The notes: generated by a model from the sequence alone, not told the origin. Positions 44,926 through 54,610 are shown, counted from the first letter of the stretch. The stretch: DNA of 64,000 nt from Maritalea mediterranea (GCF_021568695.1 NZ_JAKGTI010000001.1:248001-312000), one strand, 5' to 3'. Program-made: numbers and translations.

Positions 44926-45729
44926 ATGATCAGTGATGATGATGCCAAAAAGCTGGCGGCAGACCTGCACAATGCCGAGGAAACGCGGCAGCAAATTCCG
45001 CTGATCTCAAAGCGGTTTCCGGATGCCGTTTTGGCCGATGCCTATAAGGTGCAAGATGCCTGGGTGGCGCATAAATATGGGCTGGGGCGTCAACGTATCG
45101 GCTGGAAAATCGGCCTCACATCAAAAGCCATGCAAGCGGCCTTGAACATCACCACGCCCGATTCAGGCGTGTTGTTTGACGATATGGCGTTTGAAGATGG
45201 TGCGACAGTGCCAAAAGATCGCTTTATCCAACCGCGCATTGAAGCGGAAATTGCATTCGTACTGAAAGCACCGCTGAAAGGCGACAAGGTCACCATGTTC
45301 GATGTGCTGAACGCCACAGACTATCTGATCCCGTCGCTGGAGATTTTGGACACGCGGGTCGTGCGCAAAGATGCAGACACAGGCCAAATGCGCACCATTG
45401 TCGACACGGTGTCAGATAATGCGGCCAATGCCGGGCTGGTGCTGGGTGGCCGTGCCATGCGGGTTGATGAGGTAGATTTGCGCTGGATCGGCGCCATCGT
45501 GCAACGCAATGGCGTGGTGGAAGAAACTGGCCTTGGCGCAGGCGTACTCAACCACCCGGCCATGGGCATTGTGTGGCTGGTGAAGCGGCTGGCACAATTT
45601 GACATTGGCTTAGAGCCTGGTGAAGTTATCCTCTCCGGCTCCTTCATCCGCCCCGTGGAAACCAGCCATGGCGACACCATCATGGCAGACTTCGGCCCCT
45701 TGGGCACTGTCAGCACCTACTTCGAATAA
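44926..45729 (+). CDS. hpaH: 2-oxo-hept-4-ene-1,7-dioate hydratase
   Basis: 267 residues. A FAH-related hydratase: RIGWKIGLTSKAMQAALNI, DSGVLFDDMAF, RIEAEIAFVLKAPL and FDIGLEPGEVILSGSFIRP. It hydrates the dienol before the aldolase step. ATG 44926 sits one base after the hpaG stop with GAGGAT upstream. The frame is open into hpaG, but that extension is a shadow. Confidence 0.93.
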   Translation: MISDDDAKKLAADLHNAEETRQQIPLISKRFPDAVLADAYKVQDAWVAHKYGLGRQRIGWKIGLTSKAMQAALNITTPDSGVLFDDMAFEDGATVPKDRFIQPRIEAEIAFVLKAPLKGDKVTMFDVLNATDYLIPSLEILDTRVVRKDADTGQMRTIVDTVSDNAANAGLVLGGRAMRVDEVDLRWIGAIVQRNGVVEETGLGAGVLNHPAMGIVWLVKRLAQFDIGLEPGEVILSGSFIRPVETSHGDTIMADFGPLGTVSTYFE

Positions 45730-45740
45730 GGAACATCAAC

Positions 45741-46517
45741 ATGCCAGCTCCAACCAACAAATTTAAAGCCGCCATCCTGAACGGCGAAAAGCAGATTGGG
45801 CTGTGGATGGGCCTCGCCAATGCCTATACGGCCGAAATTTGCGCCGGGGCCGGCTTTGATTGGCTGGTGATCGATGGTGAACATGCACCCAATGATCTGC
45901 AATCTATTCTGGGCCAATTGCAAGCTTTGTCCAACTATCCGGTGAACCCGGTGGTGCGGGTGCCGATTGGTGAAACCTGGTTGATCAAGCAAGTGTTGGA
46001 CCTCGGGGCACAAACGATTTTGGTGCCCATGGTTGAAAGCGCTGAGCAGGCGAAAGAACTGGTGCGGGCGATTAAATATCCACCCGCTGGTGTGCGCGGC
46101 GTTGGCGCGGCGCTGGCCCGAGCATCGCAGTTCAACCGCATTGGCGATTATGTGCAAACCGCCAATGATCAAACCTGCCTGATTGTGCAGGTGGAAAGCC
46201 AAGTGGGCCTTGAGGCGATCGAAGAGATCGGCCAAATCGATGGTGTGGACGGCATCTTTATCGGCCCCGCAGATTTGGCCGCAGATATGGGCTATCTGGG
46301 CCGCCCCGGCGAGCAAGTGGTGAAAGACGCGGTGCTGAAGGGCATTGAAAAAATTGTCGCCACAGGCAAAGCCGCAGGCATTCTGAGCGCAGACAAAGCC
46401 TTTGCGCGCGCTTGCCTGGATCAAAGGGCAAGCTTTGTGGCCGTGGGCACAGATGTGACCTTGTTCTCTAGCGCCACCAGCAAACTGGCGGGAGAGTTTG
46501 TAGGAGATGATGGGTAG
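45741..46517 (+). CDS. hpaI: 4-hydroxy-2-oxoheptanedioate aldolase
   Basis: 258-residue class II pyruvate aldolase of the HpcH/HpaI family. GLWMGLANAYTAEICAGAGF and WLVIDGEHAPNDLQSIL at the N-terminus, VPMVESAEQAKELV, the metal-binding Glu in IVQVESQVGLEAIEE and Asp in GIFIGPADLAADMG are all present. It splits the last intermediate into pyruvate and succinate semialdehyde. It closes the hpa operon. The hydroxylase hpaBC and a permease are not in the window. Confidence 0.95.
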   Translation: MPAPTNKFKAAILNGEKQIGLWMGLANAYTAEICAGAGFDWLVIDGEHAPNDLQSILGQLQALSNYPVNPVVRVPIGETWLIKQVLDLGAQTILVPMVESAEQAKELVRAIKYPPAGVRGVGAALARASQFNRIGDYVQTANDQTCLIVQVESQVGLEAIEEIGQIDGVDGIFIGPADLAADMGYLGRPGEQVVKDAVLKGIEKIVATGKAAGILSADKAFARACLDQRASFVAVGTDVTLFSSATSKLAGEFVGDDG

Positions 46518-46621
46518 ACAACCCTCAGCGTAAAAAGATTAGCGGTCGATCTGCCCTGCTTTTCGGTGTCATTTAAGACCAGCTCTGTGCTCTTTGTCGC
46601 ACCCATTTATCTTGACAATTA

Positions 46622-46636
46622 GAACAAAAAGTGAAC
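46622..46636. promoter_or_regulatory. LexA (SOS) box, alphaproteobacterial type
   Basis: GAAC-N7-GAAC (GAAC at 46622-46625 and 46633-46636), the direct-repeat LexA site known for Rhizobiales and Caulobacter. It lies 63 bases before imuA and so should give SOS control of the whole cassette. Confidence 0.85.
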
Positions 46637-46698
46637 ATTTAAGGAGTCTGGCGAGAAACAGCCACTTTACGAGTCTGGCAATGAGGTGGATGATGCGC

Positions 46699-47592
46699 AT
46701 GGACAAACGGCAACAATTTGTGGATTTGCAGCAAAAGCTGCGCCGGCTGGAACAGGCAGAGACGCAGGGCCACGGGCTGCATGCCTATCGCCATGCGACC
46801 CTGCCCGATACCCTGACCCCGGCCAATGATGTTGGCGGGGGCGCCAGCTCATTAAGCCTGCCGCCCTTTGTCACCCAAAGGCGCGACCCCCTGTTGCACT
46901 GGTGGCGGCAAGCATATTCATCCGATATTTTAACCCGTCCGGCAGTGCATGAAATTTACCCCCAAATCTATGGGGACCTGGCCAGCCTGAGCTTTATGCT
47001 GCTCAGCCTTAAAATGCTGCTGCGTGACCAAAGGGAAAAAGCCCCGATTCTGTGGTGTGTCCCGCAATATGAAGTGCGAGAGATGGGACATTTATACGGG
47101 GCGGGTTTGACCACATTCGATCTGGATCCCGGCCAATTTATCTTTGTGACCCCAAAGAGCGCACAAGACACATTATGGACGCTGGAGGAGGCGGCGAACA
47201 GCAAAAGCTTTGCAGCGATTGTGGGCCATGTTGAGGACCCGAGTTTCACCCAAACCCGCCGCTTGTCGCTGGCCTGCCAGAAGGGGCTGACCCCTTTATT
47301 TCTGCATCGGCCGCATGATTGCCAGGGCACCAGCGCCGCGTTTTCCCGCTGGCGGATCGAAAGCCAGCCCAGTGCCAGAAATCCGCTGGATCAACGGGCC
47401 CCGGGCACCCGCAAAATCAAAGCCCATTTAGTGCGCGCCCGCACAGGTCAAACCGGTTCATGGAGCCTTGAATATGAAACCACGGCGTATCCTTTGTATA
47501 TGGTTTCCCAACCTGCCAATCGAACATTTGCGGATCGCGTGGCGGCAAGATCGCGCGCATCCCTCACTGGAGAGCGCGCAGGCGGCGAATAA
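46699..47592 (+). CDS. imuA: SOS mutagenesis protein ImuA
   Basis: About 297 residues. A RecA-fold-related accessory protein of the imuA-imuB-dnaE2 translesion cassette. VHEIYPQIYGDLASLSFMLL, ILWCVPQYEVREMGHLYGAG and FIFVTPKSAQDTLWTLEEA match the family; no intact Walker A is seen, as is usual. ATG 46699 is preferred because AGGTGG at 46684-46689 precedes it; ATG 46681 is an alternative. The upstream TTG at 46594 cannot be the start as it lies before the LexA box. The C-terminal 40 codons overlap imuB. Confidence 0.88.
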   Translation: MDKRQQFVDLQQKLRRLEQAETQGHGLHAYRHATLPDTLTPANDVGGGASSLSLPPFVTQRRDPLLHWWRQAYSSDILTRPAVHEIYPQIYGDLASLSFMLLSLKMLLRDQREKAPILWCVPQYEVREMGHLYGAGLTTFDLDPGQFIFVTPKSAQDTLWTLEEAANSKSFAAIVGHVEDPSFTQTRRLSLACQKGLTPLFLHRPHDCQGTSAAFSRWRIESQPSARNPLDQRAPGTRKIKAHLVRARTGQTGSWSLEYETTAYPLYMVSQPANRTFADRVAARSRASLTGERAGGE

Positions 47593-49075
47593 GACGGAAA
47601 AACCATCTACGGGTAAAAAGCCCTTTGCCTTGATCGAACAACAGGCCACTGGCCTTTATATTGCGGCCGCCAATGAGGTGGCGCGACAAATGGGGGTGCA
47701 TCCCGCCATGCGGCTGACCGACGCCAAGGCCCTGTGTCATGAACTGGAGGCGCTGTTTCACAATCCGGCAGCGGATCGGGCGCTGCTGCATCAGCGGGCG
47801 GCCTGGTTGAAAAGCTTTTCCCCCATTGTGGTGCCACACGCGGCCAATACGATTTTTCTGGATATTACCGGCTGCGATCATCTGTTTGGCGGGGAGCTTA
47901 AAATGCTAGCGCAGATCGACGCGTCTCTCAAAGCCATGGGCCATAAGGTGCGCCTCGGGCTGGGCGATACGATTGGGGCGGCGTGGGCCGTGGCGCATTT
48001 TGCCCCAAAGGCGCTGACCATTTTACCACCGCAACAGCCGCAAGAGGGGTTGGCCCCGCTGCCGGTTGAAGCCTTGCGGTTGCATCAAAATCACGTGCAG
48101 GCGCTGTTTCATCTGGGGTTGAAAACCATCGGACAACTGTTTGATGTGCCCCGGGCGGCGCTCTATCAGCGCTTTTCCGATCAACAACATGGCGAGGCGG
48201 TACTCAAACGTTTGGAGCAAGCACTAGGCCTGCAGGAAGAACCGCTGACCCATAAGGGCGCCCAGCCAGACTTTCGCTTTACCGTGGCCCCACTCGACCC
48301 TTTGATCGATCTGCCCGGCATCGCCCAACAATTTGACCATTTGCTCGACCAGCTGTTTCACATTTTGCAAAAGCGGCAGCAGGGGGTGGTGCGTCTGTCC
48401 CTGACGCTGTTTTACAGCGAGGGCAAGGTGAAGGAACTGACCATCGGCCTGGCCCAGCCCACCCGTTCCAAACCGCATATTCAGCGCTTGTTCGATGAAA
48501 AACTCACCGATATTGACCCTGGGTTTGGCATCGATATTCTGGTGCTGTCGGCCCACAAAGTCGTCGACCTTGCTCCCAGCCAATTGCAACTGGACGGCCA
48601 TAAAGACACGCAACGCCAAGACGCGCAGTTGGCCCCATTGCTGGATCGACTGGCCAATCGGCTAGGGCCGGGCACCGTCTATCGTCTGGCGCCGCTTGAG
48701 CGCCATTTGCCAGAAAAAGCGCAAAAACGCATTCATCCGCTCAAGGATAAAGAATGGCAAAGTCGGGCCTTGCATGGGCGGCGGCCCACCACCTTATTCT
48801 CCCGCCCTGAGCGGATCGATGTCATGACCAATCAGGAAGACCTGCCGATCCAATTCATCTGGCGCAAATTGTGGCACCAGATTGTTTATGCGCAGGGGCC
48901 TGAACGTATTTTACCTGAATGGTGGGAGAATTTGGCGGGTCGTCATCGCCCCCGGGATTATTATGAAGTGGAAGACCAAATCGGTCTGCGCTTTTGGGTC
49001 TATCGCGAGTTCAAACAACGCGGGGCAGCGCCGGAGGAAACGCTGGCCTGGTGGCTGCACGGGATTTACGCATGA
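47474..49075 (+). CDS. imuB: Y-family DNA polymerase-like protein ImuB
   Basis: 533 residues. The start ILCIWFPNLPIEHLRI replaces the catalytic Asp segment of Pol IV/V with WFPN, so it is a polymerase-fold protein without polymerase activity, as known for ImuB. A QLQLDG-like stretch (PSQLQLDG, near residue 368) is a candidate beta-clamp binding motif. It is thought to bridge the clamp and DnaE2. ATG 47474 has GGAG at 47462-47465 and lies 119 bases inside imuA. The stop overlaps dnaE2 by 4 bases. Confidence 0.93.
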   Translation: MKPRRILCIWFPNLPIEHLRIAWRQDRAHPSLESAQAANKTEKPSTGKKPFALIEQQATGLYIAAANEVARQMGVHPAMRLTDAKALCHELEALFHNPAADRALLHQRAAWLKSFSPIVVPHAANTIFLDITGCDHLFGGELKMLAQIDASLKAMGHKVRLGLGDTIGAAWAVAHFAPKALTILPPQQPQEGLAPLPVEALRLHQNHVQALFHLGLKTIGQLFDVPRAALYQRFSDQQHGEAVLKRLEQALGLQEEPLTHKGAQPDFRFTVAPLDPLIDLPGIAQQFDHLLDQLFHILQKRQQGVVRLSLTLFYSEGKVKELTIGLAQPTRSKPHIQRLFDEKLTDIDPGFGIDILVLSAHKVVDLAPSQLQLDGHKDTQRQDAQLAPLLDRLANRLGPGTVYRLAPLERHLPEKAQKRIHPLKDKEWQSRALHGRRPTTLFSRPERIDVMTNQEDLPIQFIWRKLWHQIVYAQGPERILPEWWENLAGRHRPRDYYEVEDQIGLRFWVYREFKQRGAAPEETLAWWLHGIYA

Positions 49076-52000
49076 GCGCCTATGCCGAACTGCAAGTCAC
49101 CTCGAATTTTTCCTTTTTGCGCGGCGGCTCGCACCCCAATGAGCTGGTGGCCTCCAGCTATATGCGCGGTCATTCGGCCATCGCCATCACAGACCGCAAC
49201 AGCTTTGCCGGCATTGTACGCGCTTTTCGCGAAGCCAAGCATATTCGCAAAGCGGATGAAAACACGCCCTTTCGCCTGATTGTCGGCGTGCGTCTTGATC
49301 TGGAAGATGGCTATAGCCTTTTGGCCTATCCCACGGACCGGGAGGCTTTTGGCCGTTTATGCACGCTCTTATCTTTGGGCAAGATGCGCGCGGAAAAGGG
49401 CGAGTGCCATCTGGATTTTGACGATGTGAAAGACCATTGCCGCGGTTCCATTTTTGCCCTGATCCCGCCCGCCAAGTTTGAAAAAGCTGAGATCACGCAT
49501 CTAGCCCAAATGGCCAAAGCCTTGCCCAAGCCGGTCTATCTGGTGGCCAGTGCTGCCTATCGTGGTGACGATCGCGCCCATATTGCGCGGCTGAACAATC
49601 TGGCTACCCAGTTGGGGGCACAACTGCTGGCCAGCAATAATGTGCTTTACCATGAGCCGGAGCGACGCGATTTGCAGGATGTGCTCACCTGCATTCGGGA
49701 AAAAACCACCATTGAAAGGGCTGGATTTCTGCTGAGCGCCAATGCTGAGCGCCACCTGAAACGCCCCGAGGAAATGGCGCAGCTGTTTAAAGGCTATGAG
49801 CATGCCTTAACCGCCACTCTAGATATCGCTGCCCGCTGCCAGTTTGAGCTGAGCGATCTGAAATATGAATATCCTGACGAGACCGTGCCTGCGGGCAAAA
49901 CACCTCAGGATTATCTGGCAGAAGAAACCTGGGCCGGGGCAAAATGGCGTTATCCCAATGGGGTGCCGGACAAGATCAAAATCAATATTGAAAATGAGCT
50001 GAAGCTGATCGCGCAAAAACAATATGCGCCTTACTTCCTCACGGTCTATGATATTGTGAAATATGCCCGCACCCCACAACCGGACAAGGGCCGGTTTGAT
50101 GAAATATTGTGCCAGGGGCGCGGGTCAGCGGCCAATTCCACCGTGTGTTATTGCCTGGGCATCACCTCGGTGGACCCCAATGAAATAGATTTATTGTTTG
50201 AGCGCTTTATCACCGAAAACCGCAATGAGCCGCCTGATATTGACGTGGATTTTGAGCATGAACGGCGCGAAGAGGTGATCCAATATATTTATGAGCGTTT
50301 TGGCCGCCACCGGGCCGGGCTGACCGCTACGGTGATCACTTATCGCTCGCGCTCTGCCATTCGTGAAGTGGGCAAGGCCATGGGGCTGACCGAAGATGTG
50401 ACCGGCGTAATGGCGTCCACCATCTGGGGCTCCTGGGGATCGGCGGGCGACAAAAATTTAAGCGAATCCGGGCTGGATTTTTCTGACCCCTATCTCACCA
50501 AAGTGGTGGAGCTGACCCGGGAACTGATCGGTTTTCCACGCCATTTGTCGCAACATGTGGGCGGCTTTGTGCTCACCCAGCGCCCCTTGATTGAAACCGT
50601 ACCCATCGGCAATGCCGCCATGGATGACCGCACCTTTATCGAATGGGACAAGGACGATATCGAAGTGCTGGGTATTTTGAAGGTGGATGTGCTGGCGCTG
50701 GGCATGCTCACCTGCATCCGCAAAGCCTTTGATCTGTTGCGGGCCCATTATGATATCGACCATAATCTCGCCAGCATTCCACAGGACGACCAGCTGGTTT
50801 ACGACATGATCTGCCGCGCCGATACGCTGGGCACTTTTCAGGTGGAAAGCCGGGCGCAAATGAGCATGCTGCCGCGCCTGAAGCCGCGTATATTTTATGA
50901 TCTGGTGATTGAGGTCGCGATTGTGCGGCCCGGGCCCATTCAGGGCGATATGGTGCATCCCTATTTGCGCCGCCGCAAAGGGCTGGAGCCGGTGGAAATG
51001 CCATCCCCCGCGCCCGAACATGGTCCGCCCGATGAGCTAAAACGGATTTTGCAAAAAACCATGGGCGTGCCTCTGTTTCAGGAACAGGCCATGCGCATTG
51101 CCATGGAGGCTGCCAAATTCCGCCCCAGCGAGTTGGATGAACTGCGCCATGCCATGGCCACCTTTCGCCGGTCTGGCACCATCCATACGCTTGAAGAGCG
51201 CATGGTGGAGCGTATGGTGAAGCGGGGGTATAGCCGCGACTTTGCCCAGCGTTGCTTCAACCAGATCAAGGGCTTTTCCGAATATGGTTTTCCAGAAAGT
51301 CACTCGGCCAGCTTTTCTTTGCTGGTCTATGTGTCGTGTTGGCTCAAACATCATCACCCGGAAATTTTCGCTACCGCACTGCTCAACGCTCAGCCCATGG
51401 GCTTTTATGCCCCAGCCCAGATTGTGCGCGACGCGAAAGAGCATAATGTTGAAATTCTGCCTGCCGATATTAATCATTCGGCATGGGACTATACGCTGGA
51501 GCCTGTTGAGGAGGTGGGCGACCCGCCGCCAGCACCGGCGCCCGTTGCCCCCGAACATTGGGGCAAGTCCATCAATCAACACTCAAAATTGTGGGCGCAA
51601 CTCTATCCCAAGCGCAAATGGGCCATCCGGGTGGGGCTACGTCAGATCGATGGTTTTCATCAAAGCTATGCCGAGCAGATCGTGGCGGCACGGCAGCAAC
51701 AGCCCTTCACCTCTATGGAGGATTTATATCACCGGGCCGGGCTACGCCGGTTTGATGTGGAGCGCCTGGCCGATGCAGACGCCATGCGCTCCATTGGCCT
51801 GGATCGTCGCCAGGCCAAATGGGCCGCGCGCGCCTTGACACCTGCCAAGCCCTTGCCCCTATTTGACCATGCCAATGCGTCAGAGCAGGGTGAAAAGCAA
51901 GCCACACAATTGCCGGCCTTGCGCCCCTCAGAACATGTATTTGCCGATTATCAATTCACCCGCTTCTCTTTAAAAGCGCACCCCATTTCCTTCCTGCGCG

Positions 52001-52455
52001 AAGAGCTGCAGCAACGCCGTTTGCACACGGCCCAGGATATTAGAAAATTGGCCCATAATAGATGGGCCAGCATGGCCGGGGTGGTGCTGGTGCGTCAGCG
52101 GCCCGGCACTGCAAAGGGGGTGGTGTTCATGACGCTGGAAGATGAAACCGGTGTCACCAATGTGGTTGTGTGGAAAAAGCTTTTGGAAAAATACCGCAAG
52201 GTGGTGATGGGCGCCAAGCTGATCGAAGTGCATGGGCAGATACAAACCGAAGATAATGTGATGCACCTGATTGCCCGCAAACTGGTCGACCGCACCAACT
52301 GGTTGGAAAAGCTCTCCGATGGCTTTGTGCGCCCGGCTTATGCCCCGGCGGATGAGGTGGTGTCCAATGTCGAATATGACAGCCGTGTCAAACCCGATAC
52401 TGCCCGCCACCCCCGCAATGTCCGCGTCATCCCGCGTTCACGCGATTTTCACTAG
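49072..52455 (+). CDS. dnaE2: Error-prone DNA polymerase DnaE2 (ImuC)
   Basis: 1127 residues, C-family polymerase. An N-terminal PHP domain (YAELQVTSNFSFLRGGSHP, AIAITDRNSFAGIVRA), the catalytic aspartates in RNEPPDIDVDFEHERR, and VLKVDVLALGML further on identify the alpha-subunit fold. The OB-fold region near the C-terminus reads AGVVLVRQRPGTAKGVVFMT, which is typical of DnaE2. It makes mutagenic translesion copies during the SOS response together with ImuA and ImuB. ATG 49072 overlaps the imuB stop. Normal family length. Confidence 0.95.
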   Translation: MSAYAELQVTSNFSFLRGGSHPNELVASSYMRGHSAIAITDRNSFAGIVRAFREAKHIRKADENTPFRLIVGVRLDLEDGYSLLAYPTDREAFGRLCTLLSLGKMRAEKGECHLDFDDVKDHCRGSIFALIPPAKFEKAEITHLAQMAKALPKPVYLVASAAYRGDDRAHIARLNNLATQLGAQLLASNNVLYHEPERRDLQDVLTCIREKTTIERAGFLLSANAERHLKRPEEMAQLFKGYEHALTATLDIAARCQFELSDLKYEYPDETVPAGKTPQDYLAEETWAGAKWRYPNGVPDKIKINIENELKLIAQKQYAPYFLTVYDIVKYARTPQPDKGRFDEILCQGRGSAANSTVCYCLGITSVDPNEIDLLFERFITENRNEPPDIDVDFEHERREEVIQYIYERFGRHRAGLTATVITYRSRSAIREVGKAMGLTEDVTGVMASTIWGSWGSAGDKNLSESGLDFSDPYLTKVVELTRELIGFPRHLSQHVGGFVLTQRPLIETVPIGNAAMDDRTFIEWDKDDIEVLGILKVDVLALGMLTCIRKAFDLLRAHYDIDHNLASIPQDDQLVYDMICRADTLGTFQVESRAQMSMLPRLKPRIFYDLVIEVAIVRPGPIQGDMVHPYLRRRKGLEPVEMPSPAPEHGPPDELKRILQKTMGVPLFQEQAMRIAMEAAKFRPSELDELRHAMATFRRSGTIHTLEERMVERMVKRGYSRDFAQRCFNQIKGFSEYGFPESHSASFSLLVYVSCWLKHHHPEIFATALLNAQPMGFYAPAQIVRDAKEHNVEILPADINHSAWDYTLEPVEEVGDPPPAPAPVAPEHWGKSINQHSKLWAQLYPKRKWAIRVGLRQIDGFHQSYAEQIVAARQQQPFTSMEDLYHRAGLRRFDVERLADADAMRSIGLDRRQAKWAARALTPAKPLPLFDHANASEQGEKQATQLPALRPSEHVFADYQFTRFSLKAHPISFLREELQQRRLHTAQDIRKLAHNRWASMAGVVLVRQRPGTAKGVVFMTLEDETGVTNVVVWKKLLEKYRKVVMGAKLIEVHGQIQTEDNVMHLIARKLVDRTNWLEKLSDGFVRPAYAPADEVVSNVEYDSRVKPDTARHPRNVRVIPRSRDFH

Positions 52456-52483
52456 GCCGCGCACCACACACCGCCACCAACTC

Positions 52484-54523
52484 CTAACGCAGGCTGGCTT
52501 CAATATTGCCGCCATCAACTGTCATAATATGCGCGGTGGTCCGTGCCGCTAAAGCCAGCGCCACAAAGGCGTCCGCCACATGGCTTGCCTCAACCTCACA
52601 CTTAAGCAAATTGCCGGCCATATAGCTTTCGGCGCTTATGTTGCGGGACTTTGAGCGGCTTTCGATGAACTCATCGGTGAGCAGGCCAGAGCGGATACGA
52701 TCGGCATTAACGCCATTGACGCGAATGCCCAATTCGCCGAGCTCAAGAGCAAATTGCTTCACCAGGAAGAAGGTGGCCGCTTTCGGCAAACCATAAGCCC
52801 CGAAATCTTTGCCCGGGTTAACCGCCTGCTTGGACACGTTGAACAAGATCTGCCCGCCGGTGCCTTGTACCTGCATAACTTTTGCGGCGGATTGGGCGAT
52901 TTTCTGGTGAGAGAAAAAGTTCAATTCAAAGCTGTTGCGCAAGGTGTCCTCATCCATGTCCAGCATGGATTTTGACCAGGCGGCACCCGCATTGCTGACC
53001 AGAATATCAATGCCACCAAACCGTCTCACCATGGCATCAATGGCATGTTGCGGGCCTTCGGCACTGCACAAATCAATCACCGCGCCATCATGATCCATGC
53101 CCAGCTCATCGAGCGCAGTCATCAGATTGTCTTGGTCACGGTCCACCAAAAAGATGTTCGCCCCTTGGTCTTTAAAGGCTTTGGCGGTTGCCAATCCGAT
53201 GGCGCCCGCGCCCCCGGTCACCAACACAGCCTTGCCCTGCAATGGCTTTGGTTTGGCTTTGCCCAATTTGGCCTGCTCCAAAGACCAATATTCCATATCG
53301 AACAAGTCATTTTCTTCGATCGGATAAAAGCCACCATTGGCCTCGGCCCAACCCATAACCTGAATAGTTTGCGTGCCCAAATCAGCCGCGATGCGTGCGG
53401 CGGATGCATTGGCACCTGCACCAATCAAACCAAGGCCGGGCACCCAGAAAAGGTTTGGTGTTGGCACCAGCATGGTTTTCTTGTCGCTCACCCGGGCATC
53501 CTGCCGCGCGAAATAGGCTTTATAGCTGTCCACAAACGCATCAATGGCAGCGTCAACGCTGGATTGATCGTCACTGGCGATGATGGTGGGGAAGCCTTTG
53601 GTGCGGATCACATGGTCCGGTGTGGCCACGCCACGCTTGGCCAGATCGCTCAAATCATCGCGGGTCAAAAAGCTCAAAATTTGATCATTGGCGCGCAAAT
53701 CCAAAAACGGTGCTGCCTGATCCTGATTGCCCGTATGTTCCTTCATGGCGCGGGCCAGGCTGGCGCGAATTTTTGGTAAAATGCTCTTCGCACTCACCGT
53801 TGGACTTGGTGCGAGTGCTGGCTGAGCGGCGCGTGCATTGAACCACGCTTCAACCGCACTCACATGCTCAACCATCAACTCATAAGAGCTTTTCGCGTCT
53901 GGCCCAAAAGTAAAGTGGCCATGATTGATCAGATGTAACCCTTCAACATTTGGGTTTTGATCAAAAATATCGGCCGCGACTTTTGCCAGCTCAAAACCGG
54001 GCATAATGTATGGCACCAGCGCGACCTTATCGCCAAAAATCTCGTTCACCACCTCTGCCACATTCGGCATATTGGCCAATGCCAACATGGCAGTGGCGTG
54101 GGTGTGATCAACAAATTTATGCGGTATATAGGCGTGCAGCAACGTCTCTACTGACGGATTTGGTGAGGTGCTGTCCAGCAAATTGGAGCGCTGCAGGTTC
54201 ACCATATCTTCATCAGACAAAGCAGGTAGTTCACGCAGCTTATTGAGCGGTTCAGTTTGCACGCCGGGCAGACCCGCCGCTTCAATGGTTTCCAGATCCC
54301 AACCGCTGCCTTTAACATGCAGCACATCAATCTCATCGCCAAAAATATTGGGCCGTTTGACCTTCACAGACGTGTTGCCGCCGCCATGCATCACCATGTC
54401 AGGGTCTTGACCAATCAATCGGGATGTATAAACCCTCAAAGCCAGTTGACGATCTGCTTCCTCTGGGCCAGCATTATCGAGAAAAGATTGCGCGTCTTGT
54501 TCGTTCCAGAGATTTTTTACCAC
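52484..54523 (-). CDS. Class II aldolase-short-chain dehydrogenase fusion (rhamnulose-1-P aldolase-like)
   Basis: About 679 residues. The N-terminal half is a class II (zinc) aldolase: phosphate loop MHGGGNTSVKV, zinc histidines in VDHTHATAML and INHGHFTFG. The C-terminal 240 residues are an SDR: VLVTGGAGAIGLATAKAF and catalytic YGLPK, ending HIMTVDGGNIEASLR. The fusion matches the RhaD/RhaE-type bifunctional enzyme of rhizobial rhamnose pathways, but the neighbours here are mtnA and mtnK, so the likely substrate is 5-deoxyribulose-1-P or 5-methylthioribulose-1-P. The frame is open to ATG 54583, but that codon lies inside the promoter palindrome; GTG 54523 (VKNLWNEQD) fits better. Confidence 0.82.
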   Translation of the reverse strand: MVKNLWNEQDAQSFLDNAGPEEADRQLALRVYTSRLIGQDPDMVMHGGGNTSVKVKRPNIFGDEIDVLHVKGSGWDLETIEAAGLPGVQTEPLNKLRELPALSDEDMVNLQRSNLLDSTSPNPSVETLLHAYIPHKFVDHTHATAMLALANMPNVAEVVNEIFGDKVALVPYIMPGFELAKVAADIFDQNPNVEGLHLINHGHFTFGPDAKSSYELMVEHVSAVEAWFNARAAQPALAPSPTVSAKSILPKIRASLARAMKEHTGNQDQAAPFLDLRANDQILSFLTRDDLSDLAKRGVATPDHVIRTKGFPTIIASDDQSSVDAAIDAFVDSYKAYFARQDARVSDKKTMLVPTPNLFWVPGLGLIGAGANASAARIAADLGTQTIQVMGWAEANGGFYPIEENDLFDMEYWSLEQAKLGKAKPKPLQGKAVLVTGGAGAIGLATAKAFKDQGANIFLVDRDQDNLMTALDELGMDHDGAVIDLCSAEGPQHAIDAMVRRFGGIDILVSNAGAAWSKSMLDMDEDTLRNSFELNFFSHQKIAQSAAKVMQVQGTGGQILFNVSKQAVNPGKDFGAYGLPKAATFFLVKQFALELGELGIRVNGVNADRIRSGLLTDEFIESRSKSRNISAESYMAGNLLKCEVEASHVADAFVALALAARTTAHIMTVDGGNIEASLR

Positions 54524-54561
54524 GAGGCCGTCCGTCCAATTTTTAGGGATGATTTTTTGTA

Positions 54562-54592
54562 ATTTGACAAATGTTAGTAACATCTGTCAAAT
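54562..54592. promoter_or_regulatory. Divergent promoter palindrome between the aldolase and SorC genes
   Basis: Two 14-base arms, ATTTGACAAATGTT and AACATCTGTCAAAT, with one mismatch and a 3-base centre (54576-54578). On the plus strand TTGACA (54564-54569) is followed after 17 bases by TCAAAT; a similar pair can be read on the minus strand. It therefore looks like back-to-back promoters covered by one operator, bound presumably by the SorC protein. Confidence 0.75.
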
Positions 54593-54610
54593 AGAAAAAA
54601 GAGGGGAATT

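Noticed and set aside
46594-46698. TTG 46594 as start of imuA.
   Set aside because: It lies upstream of the LexA box, so the box would be inside the coding sequence.
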